From: CAUZFZ01 sp963579025
Lineage (GTDB): Bacteria; Planctomycetota; Planctomycetia; Planctomycetales; Planctomycetaceae
Direction: 5' to 3'
Assembly (NCBI GenBank): GCA_963579025.1
Contig: CAUZFZ010000106.1
Location: forward strand, 1-38,332
Length of the DNA: 38,332 nucleotides
The position numbers and the translations under genes are program-made. This document shows, piece after piece, positions 34,063-38,332 of this stretch. The notes beneath the pieces are model-generated. The model made no database searches, was not told the DNA's origin, and saw only the letters and a program-made list of their open reading frames with translations. Numbering within the stretch: the stretch's first letter is position 1; each line of letters opens with the position of its first letter.

Positions 34063-35055
34063 CTACCGTTTGAGCATCACATTGAATTCCTGTGAGAGCC
34101 GGTAGTTCAGCGGAATCTTTTCGAATGTCTCGCCGACTTCGGGCACCGCTTCTTCTTTCTCCGTAAATGCGACGACGATGCAGAATCGGACACCGTCCTG
34201 GGTTTTTGTATTTCCGAACTGGGCTCGCGAGTGAAAGTACGTCGCCTTTTGCCGCACAGCCTCATCCTGCACCCACCACAACGCGCCCTTTTCCCGCACG
34301 CGGACCAGTACAAACGCCCGCTTTAACCCCTTGGTTCTGGCGCGAACGATGACGTGATCCAGCGAATTGACGACGTCATGCTGGGGGCGAATCAGTGAAA
34401 CTTCGATGCGCTCGCGGTCGTCCTCTTTCTGCTTGTCACTATTTGTCTTTGTCTTCGGTTCCGTGTGCTTGTCAGCCGGACTGTCCGGTTTGGTCGCTGC
34501 GTCCGGAGCATCAGGTTCTGTCCCGACCGACGACTTCGATGGTGCCGCGGCATTCTCTGCATGAGGCTTCGCTGAGTCAGATTCAGACTCGGTTCCCCCG
34601 AAGAAGTCACTTCCCAGCAGCGTGTCGATGTCCAGTTCGGCGAGTACCAGTAGCGAACTGTCCGCGGGCGGGTCGGCCGAGACGCCAGATAGCCCGGGTC
34701 GCACCGGTGCCAGGGGGACAGGGTCGGCGACGGAGTCTAGAAGAAATGTCTCTCCGGTGATCAACTGCTCGATTGGTGCATTCAGGATGTCAAACGGATC
34801 GAATCCGTCGGGCTCATCGAAGGCAGGTATATAGGATTGGCTGACAAACGAGTCCGGCACGGTTGGCGCGGCAACAGTCGGTGGACCGGCCGTCGCATCG
34901 TCTACCGTTGCATCATCTGCCGCCGGGACGACAGTCGCCGACGAATTAACAGCTGGGTCAGTTGCTGGAGCTGTCGTGCCCTCAAGCACAATGGCTCCGA
35001 CAGGCAGAAGGAGCAATGTCATCGCGGCCGTGGTCCAGATCACGTTTCGTTTCAT
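34063..35055 (-). CDS. Unknown anchored protein with acidic linker
   Basis: A 330-residue protein I do not recognise. It starts MKRNVIWTTAAMTLLLLPVG, a signal peptide or single anchor, with GAGGG well placed before the ATG at 35055. The middle (about 25-210) is low-complexity, rich in Asp, Ala, Pro, Ser and Lys (for example DKHTEPKTKTNSDKQKEDD). The C-terminal 115 residues form a more ordered domain with VSLIRPQHDVVNSLDH and RAFVLVRVREKGALWWVQDE, likely beta-rich. It may be an envelope protein with a flexible linker. The rdgB gene ends 3 bases away on the other strand. Confidence 0.75.
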   Translation of the reverse strand: MKRNVIWTTAAMTLLLLPVGAIVLEGTTAPATDPAVNSSATVVPAADDATVDDATAGPPTVAAPTVPDSFVSQSYIPAFDEPDGFDPFDILNAPIEQLITGETFLLDSVADPVPLAPVRPGLSGVSADPPADSSLLVLAELDIDTLLGSDFFGGTESESDSAKPHAENAAAPSKSSVGTEPDAPDAATKPDSPADKHTEPKTKTNSDKQKEDDRERIEVSLIRPQHDVVNSLDHVIVRARTKGLKRAFVLVRVREKGALWWVQDEAVRQKATYFHSRAQFGNTKTQDGVRFCIVVAFTEKEEAVPEVGETFEKIPLNYRLSQEFNVMLKR

Positions 35056-35404
35056 GGTTAAGCCCTCTTCGATGCTGGAACAGCGTCGCTGCCGAGTGAC
35101 ATGAACTCGACGACGACCACCGCTCACAACGATACCGAGGAGGAAAACGATTCGGATGGCAGATCATCATGGACCTGACTGAAATCGGCGTTGCTGCGCC
35201 TGTCGCCCGGATCAAGCGAGTCCGGAAAACCGCGCAGACAAAAGCGCCGGGGCTGACTTTTCGCAATATGCCAGTCGACTGTCTGGGTAGAGCGCACGCG
35301 CACGCGATTCTGTCCGGAATCGAGCCTGGAATTCCCGCGTCGGCATCCGTATCATCCCGCGTTCTCTGTTTCGTAGTCGCTTGATTGCTCGTATTCACCC
35401 TGTC
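35056..35404. other. Leader of the anchored-protein gene, no gene seen
   Basis: The stretch upstream of 35055 shows no recognised gene. A short plus-strand frame near 35169-35384 lacks a ribosome site and family character and is not called. Nothing else is evident before the palindrome at 35405. Confidence 0.4.
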
Positions 35405-35477
35405 GTTCGTAGTAACCGCATTTATGCGGTTGAGTGCGAACCGGCGATCGAGCCGGATGAATCCGGCTACTACGAAC
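35405..35477. repeat. Cruciform-type repeat with two inner palindromes
   Basis: Outer arms GTTCGTAGTA (35405-35414) and TACTACGAAC (35468-35477) are perfect complements. Inside are two stem-loops, AACCGCATTTATGCGGTT (35414-35431) and AGCCGGATGAATCCGGCT (35451-35468), each joined directly to an outer arm. The design, outer stem plus two inner stems, is the same as in the 12671-12857 element although the sequences differ. It lies 49 bases before the ferredoxin gene. Confidence 0.8.
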
Positions 35478-35526
35478 CAGGACGCGACGACAACCATTTC
35501 CGACAAACCAGCTCAGGCAGTGCACG

Positions 35527-35889
35527 ATGCCCAAAGTCACCTTTGTCAAAGAGAAAAAGACAATCGACGTTCCCGAGGGAGCCAATCTCCGCGATGCCGC
35601 TCGGCGGGCGGGGATCGAAGTCCATGCGGGAGTGCATAAAGTCTTGAACTGTTTCGGTCACGGGTTGTGTGGCTCATGCCGCATGCTGGTGAAGGACGGG
35701 CCGGAGAATCTGAGCCAGCCCGGAAAAATCGAGCAGTTCACGACAAAAATCGGCAACCCGCTGGCGCAGTTTGCCTACCTCGGTAACGAGGATGAGCTGC
35801 GGCTCTCCTGTCAGTGTTCGGTGCAGGGCGACATCACGGTCCAGACACAGGCCCCCTGCAACTGGCATGGTGAAAAGTTCTGGGGATAG
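35527..35889 (+). CDS. 2Fe-2S ferredoxin
   Basis: A 120-residue soluble electron carrier of the plant/vertebrate-type 2Fe-2S fold. Cluster ligands are C42, C48 and C51 in NCFGHGLCGSC, with the fourth in LSCQC (C95, or C97). The spacing C-x5-C-x2-C is as in this family. A beta N terminus (MPKVTFVKEKKTIDVPEGAN) and the usual C-terminal strand are present. No reductase is adjacent. A strong terminator follows the stop, so it is probably transcribed alone. Partner unknown. Confidence 0.9.
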   Translation: MPKVTFVKEKKTIDVPEGANLRDAARRAGIEVHAGVHKVLNCFGHGLCGSCRMLVKDGPENLSQPGKIEQFTTKIGNPLAQFAYLGNEDELRLSCQCSVQGDITVQTQAPCNWHGEKFWG

Positions 35890-35917
35890 TCGCTGCGATA
35901 CAGATTGACGATACTCG

Positions 35918-35949
35918 CGCAGAGGTCTGTTTCGGGCCTCTGCGTTTTT
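35918..35949 (+). terminator. Rho-independent terminator after the ferredoxin
   Basis: A stem CGCAGAGG (35918-35925) with CCTCTGCG (35937-35944), loop TCTGTTTCGGG, is followed directly by TTTTT (35945-35949). This is a textbook intrinsic terminator, 28 bases past the ferredoxin stop, and the best one in the window. Confidence 0.88.
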
Positions 35950-35994
35950 CATTGCGCTGAGCCACAGGCGGCTTAACGACACAAGGTGTACCGC

Positions 35995-37110
35995 ATGAAG
36001 ATCACACGGATCGATGTCCTGCCGCTGACCGGTGACACGGTCGATGGAGGCTGGCCGCAGGGGCACGAGCCGCAGGAAAACCTGCATACACTGGTCGAAG
36101 TGCATACCGACGAAGGCATCTCCGGGATCGGAAGTTGCTTTACGTCCGGGAAGCTGATCGAAGGCGCGGTCGAGTTGCTCTGGCCGTTGCTGGACGGAGC
36201 CTCTGCCGTTGAGCCTGAACGGGTCAGCGAAAATCTGCGACAGTCGAGTTTCTGGCAGGGACGCGGCGGTTCTGTCGAGCATGCCATTTCGGGCATCGAC
36301 ATCGCGCTGTGGGACATCATGGGCAAGGCCTGCGGACAGCCGGTCTCACGGTTGCTCGGCGGTAACTACCGCAGTCGGATCAGGCCGTACGGTTCGATGC
36401 TGTTCGATGAACCTGATGCCTTGCGGAAATCACTGGAAGACACCGTCGGTCGCGGATTCAAGTCGATCAAGCTCGGCTGGCGACCGTTCGGGCGGCGCGA
36501 TCGCAAATTCGATGAACTGCTGGTGCGAACCGCCAGAGAGACCGTCGGCGATTCTATCGAACTGATGGTCGACGCCGGCGGCAGCGAACAATTCTGGCCG
36601 CATGGTCTGAACTGGGCTCGCGAGACCGCGAAGATGCTCGCCGATTTTGACATCGTGTGGTTCGAAGAGGCGTTGCCGCCCGACGACATTGCCGGCCATA
36701 TCGAGCTGACGAAGCAGTCGCCGGTGCCGATCGCCGGAGGTGAAGTTCTGACTCGCAGGCAGTCCTTCCAGCCGTGGCTCGAAAACCGAGCCGTCGATAT
36801 CATTCAGCCCGACGTCACTAAGAACGGCGGATTGAGCGAATGCCGGAAGATCGCGTGGATGGCGTTCGATCACAACGTGCAGATGGTCTCGCACGGCTGG
36901 AACACGGCCGTTGGACTGGCGGCTGATCTGCAGCTTGCCGCGGCCATGCCGGTCGCCCGGTATGTCGAGTACCTGACGCCGTGTGCATACATCGAAGATC
37001 TGCCGGTCGAGCCGTTCCGGATTGATGACGAAGGCTACCTGGAAATCCCGGAGCGACCGGGACTCGGGATCGACCTGGACCGCGAGAAACTGAAACGCTT
37101 CCTGAAGTGA
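35995..37110 (+). CDS. Mandelate racemase/muconate lactonizing enzyme family protein
   Basis: A 371-residue enolase-superfamily enzyme acting on a sugar acid or similar alpha-proton carboxylate. Metal ligands are D193 (LMVDAGGS), E224 (VWFEEALP) and E250 (IAGGEVLTR). The His/Asp dyad is D273 (QPDVTKNGG) with H300 (VSHGWNTAVG). The catalytic strand that usually carries KxK reads K159-L-G161, so the second lysine is absent and the reaction probably relies on K159 with H300. The ATG at 35995 has AAGGTG upstream; an in-frame start at 35986 would add three residues. Substrate unknown; a dehydratase or cycloisomerase for acid sugars is inferred. RibF follows 21 bases later. Confidence 0.88.
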   Translation: MKITRIDVLPLTGDTVDGGWPQGHEPQENLHTLVEVHTDEGISGIGSCFTSGKLIEGAVELLWPLLDGASAVEPERVSENLRQSSFWQGRGGSVEHAISGIDIALWDIMGKACGQPVSRLLGGNYRSRIRPYGSMLFDEPDALRKSLEDTVGRGFKSIKLGWRPFGRRDRKFDELLVRTARETVGDSIELMVDAGGSEQFWPHGLNWARETAKMLADFDIVWFEEALPPDDIAGHIELTKQSPVPIAGGEVLTRRQSFQPWLENRAVDIIQPDVTKNGGLSECRKIAWMAFDHNVQMVSHGWNTAVGLAADLQLAAAMPVARYVEYLTPCAYIEDLPVEPFRIDDEGYLEIPERPGLGIDLDREKLKRFLK

Positions 37111-37131
37111 GCGTAAATCGGACAGGGACGC

Positions 37132-38052
37132 ATGAAACTGCTGCGAGGCTTTGACGCTGGCGACGACTACCGCGGCGGGTTCCTGTCGATTGGGAATTTC
37201 GACGGCGTGCATCGCGGACATCAGCAGATGTTCGCCAGCCTGGTGCGGCACGCGCGGGAACGGGCCGTGCCCGCGGTCGTACTGACGTTCGATCCGCATC
37301 CGATTCGGCTGCTGCGTCCGAACGAGTGCCCACCCGCGCTCACGTCGCTCGATCAGAAGGCTGAGTTCATGGAGGCTTGCGGTGTCGACTGCCTGGTCGT
37401 CTACCAGACAGATTTGAGACTGCTGAATCTGTCAGCCACAGAGTTTTTTCAAGCTGTGGTGGAAGGCGTCTTTGAGGCGTGCGGGATGGTGGAAGGCCCG
37501 AACTTTTACTTCGGACGCGACCGCGCGGGCACGGTCGAGATACTGGAGCAACTTTGCCGGGAGTCGGACATCACGCTCGATGTCGTGCCGCCAGTCTATG
37601 TCGGCACTCAGATGGTCTCGTCAAGCGTGATTCGTCAACTGCTGCTCGACGGCGAACTGACTCAGGCCAACGATTTACTCGGACATCATTATCGGATTCG
37701 CGGCAACGTTTCGCGGGGTTCTGCCCGTGGTGGCTCGATCGGTTACCCGACGGCGAATGTCACACACGTCGTCTCCGTAATGCCTGAAAACGGAGTTTAC
37801 GCAGGTATCGCCCACCACAATGGCCATGCATGGCCAGCCGCGGTGAATCTCGGACCGAATCCGACCTTCGGAGAAAGTCGCCGTAAGCTGGAGGCTCACC
37901 TGATCGGATTCGACGGCGATCTGTATGACCAGACAGTCGATATCGAGTTCGTGAGTCGCATCCGCGACACGGTGCCCTTTCCGGATGTGGCCGCCCTGAA
38001 AGAGCAGCTCGCCCGCGATGTCCAGCACGTGCGGGCAGTCGTCAGGGTCTGA
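37132..38052 (+). CDS. ribF: Bifunctional riboflavin kinase/FAD synthetase
   Basis: A 306-residue enzyme that phosphorylates riboflavin to FMN and adenylates FMN to FAD. The N-terminal nucleotidyltransferase domain has GNFDGVHRGHQQM (21-33) and TFDPHP; the end of that domain contains SSSVIRQLLLDGE. The C-terminal kinase domain has GYPTANV and NPTFGE. Length is typical. AGGGA precedes the ATG at good spacing. It lies between the enolase-family gene and nrnA; ribF near nrnA recalls the usual rbfA-nrnA-truB-ribF neighbourhood, here rearranged. Confidence 0.95.
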   Translation: MKLLRGFDAGDDYRGGFLSIGNFDGVHRGHQQMFASLVRHARERAVPAVVLTFDPHPIRLLRPNECPPALTSLDQKAEFMEACGVDCLVVYQTDLRLLNLSATEFFQAVVEGVFEACGMVEGPNFYFGRDRAGTVEILEQLCRESDITLDVVPPVYVGTQMVSSSVIRQLLLDGELTQANDLLGHHYRIRGNVSRGSARGGSIGYPTANVTHVVSVMPENGVYAGIAHHNGHAWPAAVNLGPNPTFGESRRKLEAHLIGFDGDLYDQTVDIEFVSRIRDTVPFPDVAALKEQLARDVQHVRAVVRV

Positions 38053-38103
38053 TCCAGTTGCTACGCTGGCATGACTGATCCACTCGCCACAAATTGAGAC
38101 TCA

Positions 38104-38332
38104 ATGGCTATCGACTGGACTCCACTGATTGACATTATCCGGTCGAACGATCGGTTTCTGCTCTCCAGTCACGTGCGACCCGATGCTGACGCGATCGGCT
38201 CGGAACTCGGGCTGGCACTCGCCCTGGAATCGCTCGGCAAGAGCGTCCGCATCGTGAACCCGTCCCGCTGGCCCAAAACGCTTGCGTTTCTGGACCCTGA
38301 TCTCCGCTGTAAGAAGCTGGGCGAGAGTATGA
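38104..38332 (+). CDS. nrnA: DHH-family phosphoesterase, N-terminal fragment (NrnA-like)
   Basis: The start of a gene cut by the window end; 76 codons are visible. After MAIDWTPLIDIIRSND comes FLLSSHVRPDADAIGSELGL, the first DHH metal-binding motif, in the HxxPDxDxxGS form of NrnA-type oligoribonuclease/pAp-phosphatase. NrnA removes short RNA oligomers and 3'-phosphoadenosine 5'-phosphate. The DHH and DHHA1 remainder lies outside the window. It follows ribF by 51 bases on the same strand, in keeping with a translation/cofactor gene cluster. Confidence 0.85.
   Translation, partial: MAIDWTPLIDIIRSNDRFLLSSHVRPDADAIGSELGLALALESLGKSVRIVNPSRWPKTLAFLDPDLRCKKLGESM

Noticed and set aside
35169..35384. 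Plus-strand frame of 71 codons upstream of the ferredoxin
   Set aside because: It lies in leader DNA next to a palindrome, with no ribosome site and no conserved motif.
1..38332. CRISPR array or complete mobile element
   Set aside because: No regularly spaced direct repeats and no Cas or transposase/integrase genes were found; the repeats present are palindromic and scattered.

Overview
The window comes from a member of the Planctomycetota, probably free-living and aquatic. This is inferred from the gene families: three formylglycine sulfatases, large multidomain c-type cytochromes with HEAT or TPR segments, an LEPR-XLL surface metalloprotease carrying a dockerin-like pair, a Ser/Thr-kinase-like membrane protein, and many extragenic palindromic elements. 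The sequence is moderately GC-rich. It is chromosomal, with housekeeping genes (rpsU, a DAHP synthase, rdgB, ribF, nrnA, tRNA-Leu) set among accessory genes.

Layout. 1-664 is non-coding and packed with short hairpins. 665-6866 (+) is a probable operon: a 1448-residue exported haem/HEAT protein, a ferritin-like protein and an exported sulfatase. 6906-10451 (-) holds an octahaem cytochrome and a sulfatase without a signal peptide. 10664-12670 (+) is the LEPR-XLL metalloprotease, followed directly by a striking palindromic element. 13250-18387 (+) carries an ornithine-cyclodeaminase-type LOR/SDH protein, a kinase-like membrane protein, and an overlapping TPR/cytochrome-like protein. 18408-20418 (-) is a sulfatase with a GNAT acetyltransferase. 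20753-21319 (+) is a DJ-1/PfpI protein. 21350-24159 (-) is a Tat-exported double alpha/beta hydrolase with an isochorismatase-like hydrolase. 24425-27742 (-) is a three-gene ABC transporter operon without a binding protein, bracketed by two inverted copies of one palindrome family. 27887-29300 (-) has DAHP synthase and ribosomal protein S21.

29632-31069 (+) is an accessory island between rpsU and tRNA-Leu(UAG). It holds a GIY-YIG/DUF4357 protein translationally coupled to a fic gene that has lost its catalytic core, preceded by an unidentified short frame. It is the best candidate for a decaying defence or toxin module. 31570-33091 (-) carries a creatininase-family hydrolase and a small lipoprotein. 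The rest holds rdgB, an unknown anchored protein (-), a 2Fe-2S ferredoxin with a clear terminator, an enolase-superfamily enzyme, ribF and the start of nrnA, cut by the window edge.

Together the accessory genes point to degradation of sulfated or acylated polysaccharide (sulfatases, AXE-like esterase, mandelate-racemase-type sugar-acid enzyme) and periplasmic electron transfer. These pathway links are inferred from families and neighbours only; no complete pathway is present.
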